A DNA stretch of 20,609 bases, from positions 1 to 20,609 of IMG/VR virus record IMGVR_UViG_3300003323_000521. One strand, given 5' to 3'. Shown here piece by piece: positions 14,720-20,191 of the stretch (its first letter is position 1; the number at the start of each line of letters is the position of its first letter). This stretch comes from a virus. Below the pieces are notes generated by a model that worked only from the letters and a program-made list of their open reading frames with translations, ran no database searches and was not told where the DNA came from. A program made the translations under genes and the position numbers.

Positions 14720-15003
14720 GCCAGCTGCCACTCACGCTCAGCCCGCCCGCTGTCGCTAAGGACCGTGCGCCCGGTGGGCTTGATGAGGCCCTTGCGCTCC
14801 AGCTCGACGGTGCGGCGGGCGACCTGGACACCATCGAGCTTGGCGAGGGCGCCGATGCGGCTCTTGCCGCTCGGGCCGTAGGCGTGCAGGACGGCCAGGA
14901 TGGCGCGCTGGTGGGCCGCCTGCAGCTCGCGAGCGGCCTCGGCCGCGAGGTGGCTGGTGACGGGGTCGCCGTCGCGGGCCATGGGTTCGAGGGTCAGGTT
15001 CAT
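14716..15003 (-). CDS. Winged-helix DNA-binding protein
   Basis: A 95-residue protein with a clear winged-helix pattern: helix AHQRAILAVLHAYGPSG, turn KSRIGALAKLDGVQVARRTV, recognition region and wing LERKGLIKPTGRTVLSDSGRAEREW. The N-terminal DGDPVTSHLAAEAA segment is common in small phage proteins of this type. ATG 15003 has AAGG about 7 nt upstream (GAGGAAAGG) and overlaps the preceding stop. It probably acts as a small transcription or replication regulator; the target is unknown. Confidence 0.78.
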   Translation of the reverse strand: MNLTLEPMARDGDPVTSHLAAEAARELQAAHQRAILAVLHAYGPSGKSRIGALAKLDGVQVARRTVELERKGLIKPTGRTVLSDSGRAEREWQLA

Positions 15004-15224
15004 GCTGCGCCTTTCCTCACTTCAACGTGCGGGCACTTGCTCATGTCGATCAACATGTGCACGCCGAAGGCATCGAGGATTCGGCGCAAAGCGTCGGCAT
15101 CCTTGACGACCAAGATGGCTTCGTCCTCGGCGGGCGACCGATAGCAGAAGGCAAGCCCCGTGTACGCGAACTCGCCCTCGGCGACCTTGCGTTGTCCCAG
15201 CGTGCAAATGGACTTGGCGCTCAT
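15000..15224 (-). CDS. Small hypothetical protein
   Basis: A 74-residue alpha/beta protein (GEFAYTGLAFCYRSPAEDEA, then ILVVKDADALRRILDAFGV) with no family I recognise. ATG 15224 has GGAGG 5 nt upstream and overlaps the DUF4406 stop (ATGA). The next gene starts in its stop codon. The longer frames upstream are read-through of the DUF4406 gene in other frames. Confidence 0.7.
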   Translation of the reverse strand: MSAKSICTLGQRKVAEGEFAYTGLAFCYRSPAEDEAILVVKDADALRRILDAFGVHMLIDMSKCPHVEVRKGAA

Positions 15225-15535
15225 GCCGCCTCCGTGATCTCGTCGGCCATGCGGATTTCCAGGCCGAGGCTGTGGGCGATGGACCACTCAAGGCGGGCGC
15301 CCTTGCTGTGGAACCATCCGGGCAGCAGCGCGATGCCGGTGCACTTCAGCAGCTCGGGGATGTCGCGCTTCATGCAGTCGGCCCAGCCGGCGAACTCGCC
15401 CGCGTTGATCTCCGCCGGGTTGGTGACAGCGTGGCCGAGGGCGCGCAGGCGAGCGGCTTCGGCGTGGAAAGCCGGGAAGTTCAGCTCCGGCAGGCCAGAC
15501 ATGGGCCCGGCGATGTACCAGCGGCGGGCGCTCAT
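15221..15535 (-). CDS. DUF4406 protein (nucleoside deoxyribosyltransferase-like fold)
   Basis: A 104-residue protein matching DUF4406: WYIAGPMSGLPELNFPAFHA at the start, then AVTNPAEINAG, DCMKRDIPELLKCTGIALLPGW and SKGARLEWSIAHSLGLEI. The fold is related to nucleoside 2-deoxyribosyltransferases, with the AGPM nucleotide-binding loop and the LLPGW..S.GA..E segment carrying the active-site-like Glu. It may process or sense nucleotides during phage DNA metabolism, although the phage members are uncharacterised. ATG 15535 overlaps the ParB-like gene stop. Confidence 0.87.
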   Translation of the reverse strand: MSARRWYIAGPMSGLPELNFPAFHAEAARLRALGHAVTNPAEINAGEFAGWADCMKRDIPELLKCTGIALLPGWFHSKGARLEWSIAHSLGLEIRMADEITEAA

Positions 15536-16323
15536 TCCTCGACTCCCAGCACCCAGGCCAGCAGGGCCCGCTCGGCGGGGTCCTTGGCATCGGTGTAGCG
15601 GGCGTTGATGGTCGCGCGCGACTTCATCTTGGGCTTCTGCTCGCCGTCGACGACCGCCCGCTGCTTGCGGGCCCGCTCGTGTCCGGAGGCGCCCTCGCCC
15701 GCGGCGATGAGCTCGGCGACCTTGGAGCGCTGCTCCTCAGGCTCGAGCTTCGCGAGAGCCTTGGCGTGGCTGACGTTGATCTGGCCAGCGCCGATGGCGT
15801 CGCGCACGGCCTTGCTGCAGTCCAGCAGCGCGAGCGTGGCCTTCACGGTCGCGGCGGTGCAGCCGAAGATGATCGCCAGGTCGGCCTCGGTGCGGCCGAG
15901 CTGCATGAGCTTCGCCATCTTCTCCGCGCGGCCGATGTGGGTCTCGGCTTCCCGCAGCGCGTTCTCGGCCGCCGTAGCGCTGGCCAGCGTCATGCCGTCG
16001 GCGCGCTTCACGGTGGCCGGCACCTGGATGGGCTCGGCGCCCTTGGCCTCGAGGCGGCGGTTCGCTTCGCGTGCCGCCTTGACGCGCTGGCGGCCGGCGA
16101 CGACCTCGGTGGCACCGGTCTCGGTGTTCTTCGAAACGATGATCGGCTGCAGGACGCCGAGGTGCATGATGTTCAGCACCAGCTTCTCATCGACAGGCAG
16201 GTGCACGCGGCTGTCGTACAGAGGGGATGCCTCGTCGGTCACGAGATGCAGCGTGTTCGGGTCGAACATCAGGAGATTCGTTTTCCCAAGCGCCTGATAC
16301 GCCTGGATGCTGTTCTTGGCCAT
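15532..16323 (-). CDS. ParB-like protein (ParB/Spo0J N-domain plus helix-turn-helix)
   Basis: A 263-residue protein with a ParB N-terminal domain: HLPVDEKLVLNIMHLGVLQP, IIVSKN, and VVAGRQRVKAAREAN (about 75-88), a variant of the usual GxRRxRA box that binds CTP in true ParB proteins. A helix-turn-helix follows at about 143-165 (LGRTEADLAIIFGCTAATVK), then QINVSHAKALAKL. The tail is Lys/Ala-rich. No ParA gene is next to it, so plasmid-like partition cannot be assumed; lone phage ParB-like proteins may be regulators or nucleases. ATG 16323 has GGAGAG 4 nt upstream. The 22-nt gap before it is the only break in the overlap chain. Confidence 0.88.
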   Translation of the reverse strand: MAKNSIQAYQALGKTNLLMFDPNTLHLVTDEASPLYDSRVHLPVDEKLVLNIMHLGVLQPIIVSKNTETGATEVVAGRQRVKAAREANRRLEAKGAEPIQVPATVKRADGMTLASATAAENALREAETHIGRAEKMAKLMQLGRTEADLAIIFGCTAATVKATLALLDCSKAVRDAIGAGQINVSHAKALAKLEPEEQRSKVAELIAAGEGASGHERARKQRAVVDGEQKPKMKSRATINARYTDAKDPAERALLAWVLGVEE

Positions 16324-16345
16324 TGGCTCTCCGGTGGGGTTGTGG

Positions 16346-16684
16346 TCAGCGCACGAACTCGCGCTGGGGCTTCGGATGGAATTCCGGGTCGATGCGGGGG
16401 AAAGGGGAGTGGCCGGCGTGGTTCTCGCGGGCGAGCTTCGCGACCTCGTCCTCGCCATCGGTGTCGCGGATGGGGCGCAGGTAGCGGTGGAAGCACAGAA
16501 ACTCCGTCCCTGCTGGGTAGTCAACAGCGGGCCTGTGCGGTCCGTCCAAATTCCAGAGGGCCACGGTCTGCAGCGCGGTGACGTGCCAGTAGGTGGAGTC
16601 GTGCCGGTGGTTGACGTGGACGAGGCGTCCATAGTTGGACGGTTCGGTCAGCATGGCCGTGTCGCCACGACGGACGTCGCTCAT
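16346..16684 (-). CDS. Hypothetical phage protein with possible SH3-like N-domain
   Basis: A 112-residue protein that begins DVRRGDTAMLTEPSNYGRLV, a small beta-barrel-like opening seen in many short prophage proteins. Trp and Tyr residues follow (DSTYWHV, VALWNLDG), then a charged, His/Pro-rich end (RENHAGHSPFPRIDPEFHPK). ATG 16684 has AAGGAG 7 nt upstream and overlaps the zincin-like gene stop. No function assigned. Confidence 0.72.
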   Translation of the reverse strand: MSDVRRGDTAMLTEPSNYGRLVHVNHRHDSTYWHVTALQTVALWNLDGPHRPAVDYPAGTEFLCFHRYLRPIRDTDGEDEVAKLARENHAGHSPFPRIDPEFHPKPQREFVR

Positions 16685-17088
16685 GTGGCACTCCTTTCGA
16701 TCCGATTCGCGTAGTCCTGCATCAGTGCTTCCGCGATGTGCTGGATGGACCAGGCGGCGAATTCGTCGCTGGGCTTGTCCTCGCCCATCAGGTGGCACTG
16801 CTGCTGGAAGATGTGGACGGCCTCATGGCAGAGCCGGGCGGCGATCTGCGGGCCAGTCATGTCGGGCGTGACCTTGATGGCGACGATGGCGTGGTGCATG
16901 CCGTCGTGGGACTTCGCCCAGTTCACCGTCGCGCCCGCGGTCTCGTCCTTCAGCCAGTACCCGACGTGAGCCGCCGGGCCCTCGATCTCGCGCACGGCCT
17001 CCACGTACTCGGTGTTGTTGAGGACGAGGCAGTACTGCATCTGCAGGTCGACGATCGAGCGGTCGAGCCAGGTGGTGCCGCGCTTCAT
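16681..17088 (-). CDS. Zincin-like putative metalloprotease
   Basis: A 135-residue protein with an HExxH zinc motif: His88-Glu89-Ala-Val-His92 (ARLCHEAVHIFQ). A downstream acidic residue, Glu109 in KPSDEFAAWSIQHIAEAL, is placed like the third zinc ligand of gluzincins. The preceding strand (HHAIVAIKVTPDMTGPQIAA) fits the edge strand of a zincin fold. It is far shorter than secreted proteases and has no signal peptide, so it probably acts in the cytoplasm, like small phage or ImmA/SprT-type zincins. ATG 17088 overlaps the HNH gene stop. The substrate is unknown and the enzymatic role is inferred from the motif only. Confidence 0.75.
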   Translation of the reverse strand: MKRGTTWLDRSIVDLQMQYCLVLNNTEYVEAVREIEGPAAHVGYWLKDETAGATVNWAKSHDGMHHAIVAIKVTPDMTGPQIAARLCHEAVHIFQQQCHLMGEDKPSDEFAAWSIQHIAEALMQDYANRIERSAT

Positions 17089-17741
17089 GCTGAGGCCCCT
17101 TTCAGCTGCGCCTCGAACTCGAGATCCGTCTTGTCGGACTTCCGCAAGTTGCATGTGACGCAGGAGGCCACTAGGTTGTGCTGCTCACTGCCGCCCAGGA
17201 GGGCGCGGGGCATCTTGTGTTCGATGTGCCAGCGGCCATCGAGCGTCAGCGCTGTGCCGCAGTAGTGACACTTGCCGTTCGATGCGTTGAAGATCTTCTG
17301 GCGACGTTTCGGGACGGTCTTGATTGGGGTAACGCGCTCCTGCGCAGCAACCCACTCCTCGTGGCGTCGCTGTGCCGCCAGGCGCCGCTCTTCGCGCGCG
17401 GAGCGAATCGCGGCACCCGCCTTCCCAAGCAGGACGCTCAGCTGCGCCGGGCTGGCACGGCAAATGAGGATTCGCGCCTCGTGGAACGACTCGACCTGCG
17501 TCGGCGCAGACGACAGCAGGCAACCTGTCTCGCTGTGAACGACACAGTACGTGACCGCGTCCAAGCCACCCTTGATGTAGGTGTACGAGGCCATGTGATA
17601 GGCCGCGCTCCCGAACGCGCCGCCATGGATCTCGCGCCGACGCGTTGGCAGTTGCATCGCCTCCTGGATGATGGTCATCCTGGTCATCAACTCGACTGCC
17701 GTCGCGATCAGCTCCTCGACGCGCATCCCGTCGATGTTCAT
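17085..17741 (-). CDS. HNH endonuclease with long N-terminal extension
   Basis: A 218-residue protein. The HNH domain at about 150-205 reads FNASNGKCHYCGTALTL (Cys158, Cys161), WHIEHKMPRALLGG (His172, Glu174, His175), SEQHNLVASC (Asn189), and CVTCNLRKSDK (Cys194, Cys197), a complete motif. Residues 1-110 are unfamiliar, with a Tyr/Gly-rich region (AYHMASYTYIKGG) and a helical Arg/Ala-rich linker from 112 to 135. As the second gene of the early operon it might be a homing-type or recombination nuclease. ATG 17741 has GAGGG about 8 nt upstream and overlaps the CII-like gene stop. Confidence 0.88.
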   Translation of the reverse strand: MNIDGMRVEELIATAVELMTRMTIIQEAMQLPTRRREIHGGAFGSAAYHMASYTYIKGGLDAVTYCVVHSETGCLLSSAPTQVESFHEARILICRASPAQLSVLLGKAGAAIRSAREERRLAAQRRHEEWVAAQERVTPIKTVPKRRQKIFNASNGKCHYCGTALTLDGRWHIEHKMPRALLGGSEQHNLVASCVTCNLRKSDKTDLEFEAQLKGASA

Positions 17742-18088
17742 GCCGCCGCCCTCGTTGCCTGCATCTCCTCGAGGATCGTCAGTGCTGCACGAGCGGCAAC
17801 CCACTGCGAGACGAGGGTGTTGCCGACGATCGCCTCGAACGACGCGATCCGCTCGGCAGGAAGGTCGCGCCGCTGCGGCTTGTCGTCGGGATTCAGGTAG
17901 TCGGTGATGAGCTGCGGCCGCAGGCCAGCTTCGATCGCCAACTGACGCTGGGTCATCAGATGCACGCGCCGCAGCGCCCACGCCATGCGCACGGCATCGC
18001 GGTAGCTCTTGCAGCGGTCCACATAGGCTTGCGGCGCCACACTGGGCCCGTTTACGCGCCCCAGCAGGGGCAGCTTCAGTTGTTCCAT
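17738..18088 (-). CDS. CII-like helix-turn-helix regulator, first gene of the early operon
   Basis: A 116-residue DNA-binding protein. The helix-turn-helix is at about 46-66 (MTQRQLAIEAGLRPQLITDYL), preceded by a basic helix (YRDAVRMAWALRRVHL). The C-terminal helices (RIASFEAIVGNTLVSQWVAA) may mediate oligomerisation. Position after cro and a terminator makes it the counterpart of lambda cII, but sequence alone cannot show that it is an activator. ATG 18088 has CGAGG about 7 nt upstream; the much longer frame upstream is spurious. Its stop overlaps the HNH start, beginning the chain of overlaps. Confidence 0.82.
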   Translation of the reverse strand: MEQLKLPLLGRVNGPSVAPQAYVDRCKSYRDAVRMAWALRRVHLMTQRQLAIEAGLRPQLITDYLNPDDKPQRRDLPAERIASFEAIVGNTLVSQWVAARAALTILEEMQATRAAA

Positions 18089-18119
18089 CTCGGTGCCTCG
18101 AAATGAAGAAATCAATCGG

Positions 18120-18142
18120 ATCCCCCGTTGCATCCCCCGTTG
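18120..18142. repeat. Tandem 11-mer direct repeat upstream of the CII-like gene
   Basis: ATCCCCCGTTG occurs twice (18120-18130 and 18132-18142), with a 12-nt period, 32 nt upstream of the CII-like start codon. Direct repeats of this type near cII are binding sites for CII-type regulators in lambda (TTGC-N6-TTGC), but the sequence and period differ here, so a regulatory role is only a suggestion. Confidence 0.5.
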
Positions 18143-18163
18143 GCGGGGCTGAAAACTGAGGGC

Positions 18164-18328
18164 ATGACGAACACGAAGACCATGGCCTTCTTGGTGCGCC
18201 CGGCCAGCGCCACCCCCAACGACGGAGGCACCCACGTAAGGGGCCGCGCCGGAGGACGCACCAAGAAAGCCCCGGCAACCCGGGGCAACACGGCGAAGGC
18301 CGTGGAGGGAGGAGAAAGGAATGCGTGA
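18164..18328 (+). CDS. Possible small ORF antisense to the cro-cII interval
   Basis: A 54-codon frame from ATG 18164, with GAGGG only 2 nt upstream. It overlaps the next small ORF start by 8 nt. The product is basic and Thr/Ala/Gly-rich (MTNTKTMAFLVRPASATPND at the start) with no recognisable domain. It spans the inverted repeat and the minus-strand terminator, so the peptide may be incidental. Confidence 0.25.
   Translation: MTNTKTMAFLVRPASATPNDGGTHVRGRAGGRTKKAPATRGNTAKAVEGGERNA
18188..18267. repeat. Long-range inverted repeat, 11-bp arms
   Basis: TTCTTGGTGCG (18188-18198) and its exact complement CGCACCAAGAA (18257-18267) are separated by 58 nt. The right arm abuts the minus-strand terminator stem, so on the minus-strand RNA the arms could pair across the terminator's T-run side and influence termination. 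Confidence 0.5.
18262..18286 (-). terminator. tR1-like terminator between cro and the CII-like gene
   Basis: On the minus strand GCCCCGG-GTTG-CCGGGGC forms a perfect 7-bp GC stem with a 4-nt loop (18286-18269), followed by TTTCTTGG. It lies about 180 nt upstream of the CII-like gene and about 480 nt downstream of cro, so most pR transcripts could stop here unless antiterminated. Confidence 0.65.
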
Positions 18329-18452
18329 GGACGAAATCCAATGGACGCCAGACGACACGTGGGCCCGGGCCGCAGTGCGGCGCATGCTGCAAATGGCGCT
18401 GCTTGCGCTGGCAGCAGAGCTGCAGATGCAGGCACGGGAGGTGGGGAGGTGA
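18321..18452 (+). CDS. Small plus-strand ORF of 43 residues
   Basis: A short frame from ATG 18321 preceded by a strong purine-rich ribosome site (GGAGGAGAAAGGA). The product is acidic at the start (MREDEIQWTPDDTW) and then an amphipathic helix (ARAAVRRMLQMALLALAAEL). It reads opposite to the cro-cII transcript. No promoter could be placed. The good ribosome site supports translation; the function is unknown. Confidence 0.5.
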   Translation: MREDEIQWTPDDTWARAAVRRMLQMALLALAAELQMQAREVGR

Positions 18453-18518
18453 AGGGCGGGCGCCCGACCGTGGCAAGCTGCGGTCACCACAACTCCGCCG
18501 GCCACGGCCGGGACACCC

Positions 18519-18752
18519 ATGGACGAAGCCGCGCGCAATCGACTGCTCCACATCGAGGGGCACATCGCGACCATCGAGATGGTTCTGGGCCTGTTCATTG
18601 CGGACGACCCAAGGACGAAGACGGCACTTCGCCTGCTGCAGACGACAGGGAAACTCCGAGCGTTGATGCTTCAGACGGGTCAGCCAGAGGGGGCGATTCC
18701 AGGAGCAGAAGAAGCTCTGCAAGCAATGCTGGGATCAGCACCGGAAAGTTGA
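18519..18752 (+). CDS. Small plus-strand hypothetical protein
   Basis: A 77-residue, mostly helical protein (LLHIEGHIATIEMVLGLFIA, then RTKTALRLLQTTGKLRALML) with a protein-like amino acid pattern and no known domain. It ends 17 nt before the cro stop, so the two genes converge. The ribosome site is weak (GGGAC). It would be transcribed toward the repressor, antisense to the leftward early transcript. Coding is likely but not certain. Confidence 0.55.
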   Translation: MDEAARNRLLHIEGHIATIEMVLGLFIADDPRTKTALRLLQTTGKLRALMLQTGQPEGAIPGAEEALQAMLGSAPES

Positions 18753-18769
18753 TGGCTGCGGGCTTCATG

Positions 18770-18997
18770 TCAGCCCTCCCCTGCGGTTGCGGCGGCCAGC
18801 TCCGGCCAGATCTCCGACCAGTCGTCCGGCCGCAGGTCCTGCAACCTCGCATCGGGGTCGATCTCGTGCAGCCGGCGCGCGAGCGCCGGGCTCGCCGTCT
18901 TGATGCCCTTCGACACCTGGTAGACGTATTGCTCGTCGCAGCCGAGAAGCTGCGCGATCTCGCGGCGCCGGGCGGGGGTGTAGTTCGGGAGTGCCAT
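18770..18997 (-). CDS. Cro-like repressor (YdaS/Cro family helix-turn-helix)
   Basis: A 75-residue DNA-binding protein. Residues 7-33 form the helix-turn-helix (TPARRREIAQLLGCDEQYVY, then QVSKGIKTASP). The C-terminal DLRPDDWSEIWPEL is typical of YdaS-like Cro proteins in proteobacterial prophages. It should bind the operators at 19006-19067 and shut off repressor synthesis during lytic growth. ATG 18997 is chosen; an in-frame GTG at 19003 lies inside the space right after the -10 box. The predicted pR start falls at about the first base of this ATG, so the mRNA may be leaderless, although AGGA also lies 7 nt upstream of the ATG. Confidence 0.85.
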   Translation of the reverse strand: MALPNYTPARRREIAQLLGCDEQYVYQVSKGIKTASPALARRLHEIDPDARLQDLRPDDWSEIWPELAAATAGEG

Positions 18998-19003
18998 ATG
19001 CAC

Positions 19004-19031
19004 ATCCTAGCGTTTCGCTAGGCAATGTCAA
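19004..19031 (-). promoter_or_regulatory. pR-like early promoter for cro and the early operon
   Basis: On the minus strand a perfect -35 TTGACA (19031-19026), a 16-nt spacer and a -10 TAGGAT (19009-19004). Operator O1 occupies the spacer and O2 touches the -35 box, so repressor binding would block RNA polymerase directly. The predicted start is around 18997. Confidence 0.83.
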
Positions 19032-19067
19032 GCGTTTCGCACTTGCATGTTTCTAGCGTTTTGCTCG
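19006..19067. promoter_or_regulatory. Right operator: three CTAGCG-TTT-CGCTAG sites
   Basis: O1 at 19006-19022 is a perfect 17-bp dyad, CCTAGCG-TTT-CGCTAGG. O2 at 19029-19043 (CAAGCG-TTT-CGCACT) and O3 at 19053-19067 (CTAGCG-TTT-TGCTCG) are weaker copies. Centres lie at 19014, 19036 and 19060, so the spacing is 22 and 24 bp, about two helical turns. O1 and O2 cover pR; O3 lies 10 nt before the repressor start codon, the place for repressor autoregulation. Confidence 0.9.
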
Positions 19068-19076
19068 AATGACGGA

Positions 19077-19607
19077 ATGACCTACGAGGAACAGATCAAA
19101 GCGGCCCTCTCCGACTTGTGCTCAAGGCACGGCGGGGTCGAGGCAGTCGCAGACGCGGCGAAGCTCAGCGCAGAAAGCCTCAAGCAGGTCTTGGCGGGGA
19201 CGAAGCTCCCCTCAGGTAGGCCCCGGGGGCTTGGGCCGTCATCAAGGGAGAAGCTCGAAAAGGTGTTCCCGGGCTGGATGAGCAGTGCTCAGCAGGATGA
19301 TGCCGAGGACGAGCTGGAGAACGTGAGCAAGGATCCGAACACAGGACAGCTGCTGATCGATGGGCACCGCGTCACGGCGGAGGAGGTCCGCCTGGTCCAG
19401 GCGCTGCGCGAACTACTACCGGAACACCGCGGCGATGCGACCCGGGCGCTGTTCGACAAAGCGGAAGAAATGCGCAGAATCAAGGCGCATTTCCAAGCCG
19501 CGACCGGTGCGCCGGCGGCAATTCCGGATCACCGCCTGACGCGAATCAAGGCTGCGCCGTCAGAGCCTGGCAAGGCGACGAAGAGCCAGGTAAAAGGGAA
19601 GGGCTAA
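19077..19607 (+). CDS. CI-like phage repressor without a peptidase domain
   Basis: A 176-residue probable lysogeny repressor. The N-terminal DNA-binding part (LSDLCSRHGGVEAVADAAKL, SAESLKQVLAGTKLP) is a helix-turn-helix. A second stretch (LENVSKDPNTGQLLIDGHRV, then TAEEVRLVQALRELLPEHRG) is probably the oligomerisation region. There is no S24/LexA-type Ser-Lys self-cleavage domain, so induction by RecA-stimulated cleavage of this protein is unlikely. ATG 19077 is preferred over 19047, because the earlier codon lies between operators O2 and O3, where pRM must act. Divergent from cro, with the operators between, it fits the repressor role; the family was not confirmed by search. Confidence 0.8.
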   Translation: MTYEEQIKAALSDLCSRHGGVEAVADAAKLSAESLKQVLAGTKLPSGRPRGLGPSSREKLEKVFPGWMSSAQQDDAEDELENVSKDPNTGQLLIDGHRVTAEEVRLVQALRELLPEHRGDATRALFDKAEEMRRIKAHFQAATGAPAAIPDHRLTRIKAAPSEPGKATKSQVKGKG

Positions 19608-19634
19608 CAGGCCCTCAGGGCCAAAGGGGGAACG

Positions 19635-20099
19635 ATGAGAAGAAGAGATGTCGCTGGCCTGCTGGGCAGCTCAGCGCTCCTGCACGCCTGCGGAGGCAGC
19701 GGAGGCGGCCAGAAGGAAGACGGCCCCGGCCAGCTGGTGGTCACTCTGACTGGAGAGAAAGCCAGGCAGGTCGCCGTCAGCGACTGGTTCGAGGTGACGC
19801 GGTTCGACTTCCGTTCGCCGGGCCGGTACACGCTGGTCGCAACAGCTCTCTTCACGGCAGGGCAGGTCATCGCGCCCAGCTACTTCAACTTGCTATTCGA
19901 CCTGTCAGGTCAGGGGCAATCTACTGGGGATGGAAGCCCAGCATTTCCCATCTCGAAGGCTGGCCAGGTCGTTTCGATCAACAATTCGTTGGTCGTCGAG
20001 GAGGTCGACCCTGGGCCGTGGCAGGCGCGAATAATCTTCCGCTTCTACGGATTCGGCGGCGTGTTGACGGATCCAGTCCTGAAGGTCTACAAGAGGTAG
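19635..20099 (+). CDS. Predicted lipoprotein cotranscribed with the repressor
   Basis: A 154-residue protein. It begins MRRRDVAGLLGSSALLHACG: a twin-Arg-like basic start, a short hydrophobic core, and a lipobox-like LHAC with Cys19 as the lipidation site (His at -2 is unusual). A Gly/Ser linker follows, then a beta-rich domain (QLVVTLTGEKARQVAVSDWF, then GRYTLVATALFTAGQ and ARIIFRFYGFGG) of unknown family. AGGGGG lies 5-6 nt before ATG 19635. The gene is only 27 nt after the repressor stop, with a terminator at its end and no promoter between, so it should be expressed in the lysogen. That suggests lysogenic conversion, such as superinfection exclusion or surface modification, as inference. 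Confidence 0.78.
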   Translation: MRRRDVAGLLGSSALLHACGGSGGGQKEDGPGQLVVTLTGEKARQVAVSDWFEVTRFDFRSPGRYTLVATALFTAGQVIAPSYFNLLFDLSGQGQSTGDGSPAFPISKAGQVVSINNSLVVEEVDPGPWQARIIFRFYGFGGVLTDPVLKVYKR

Positions 20100-20121
20100 G
20101 TCGGGCGATCCGACGAACAAA

Positions 20122-20145
20122 TCCCGCTGCGGCGGGACTTTTTTT
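20122..20145 (+). terminator. Intrinsic terminator of the repressor-lipoprotein operon
   Basis: TCCCGC-TGCG-GCGGGA forms a 6-bp stem and is followed by C and seven T residues, a classic rho-independent terminator on the plus strand. It lies 23 nt after the lipoprotein stop and just before the pL operator, isolating the two units. Confidence 0.88.
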
Positions 20146-20154
20146 GCCCACCCA

Positions 20155-20191
20155 CTAGCGTTTCGCTTGACACCGTCTAGCGTTTCGCTAT
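20155..20191. promoter_or_regulatory. Left operator: two CTAGCG-TTT-CGCTAG-type sites
   Basis: The sites CTAGCG-TTT-CGCTTG (20155-20169) and CTAGCG-TTT-CGCTAT (20177-20191) have centres 22 bp apart, exactly the O1-O2 spacing of the right operator. One overlaps the -35 box and the other fills the promoter spacer, as at pR. Confidence 0.9.

Noticed and set aside
15532-16323. Plasmid or phage-plasmid partition locus
   Set aside because: Only a ParB-like gene is present; no ParA and no parS-like repeat cluster were seen, and the gene is in the lytic operon.
17085-18722. 545-codon minus-strand frame reaching from the HNH gene to 18722
   Set aside because: Only the last 218 codons look like protein (HNH nuclease); the rest lies across the CII-like gene and intergenic DNA in the wrong frame.
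18341-19021. 226-codon plus-strand frame over the cro region
   Set aside because: Composition is Arg/Gly/Ser-rich and it overlaps cro antisense and the pR promoter; the 77-codon frame at 18519 looks more protein-like.
19047-19076. Upstream ATG 19047 as repressor start
   Set aside because: It lies between operators O2 and O3, leaving no room for the repressor promoter, and the added ten residues do not resemble the helix-turn-helix.
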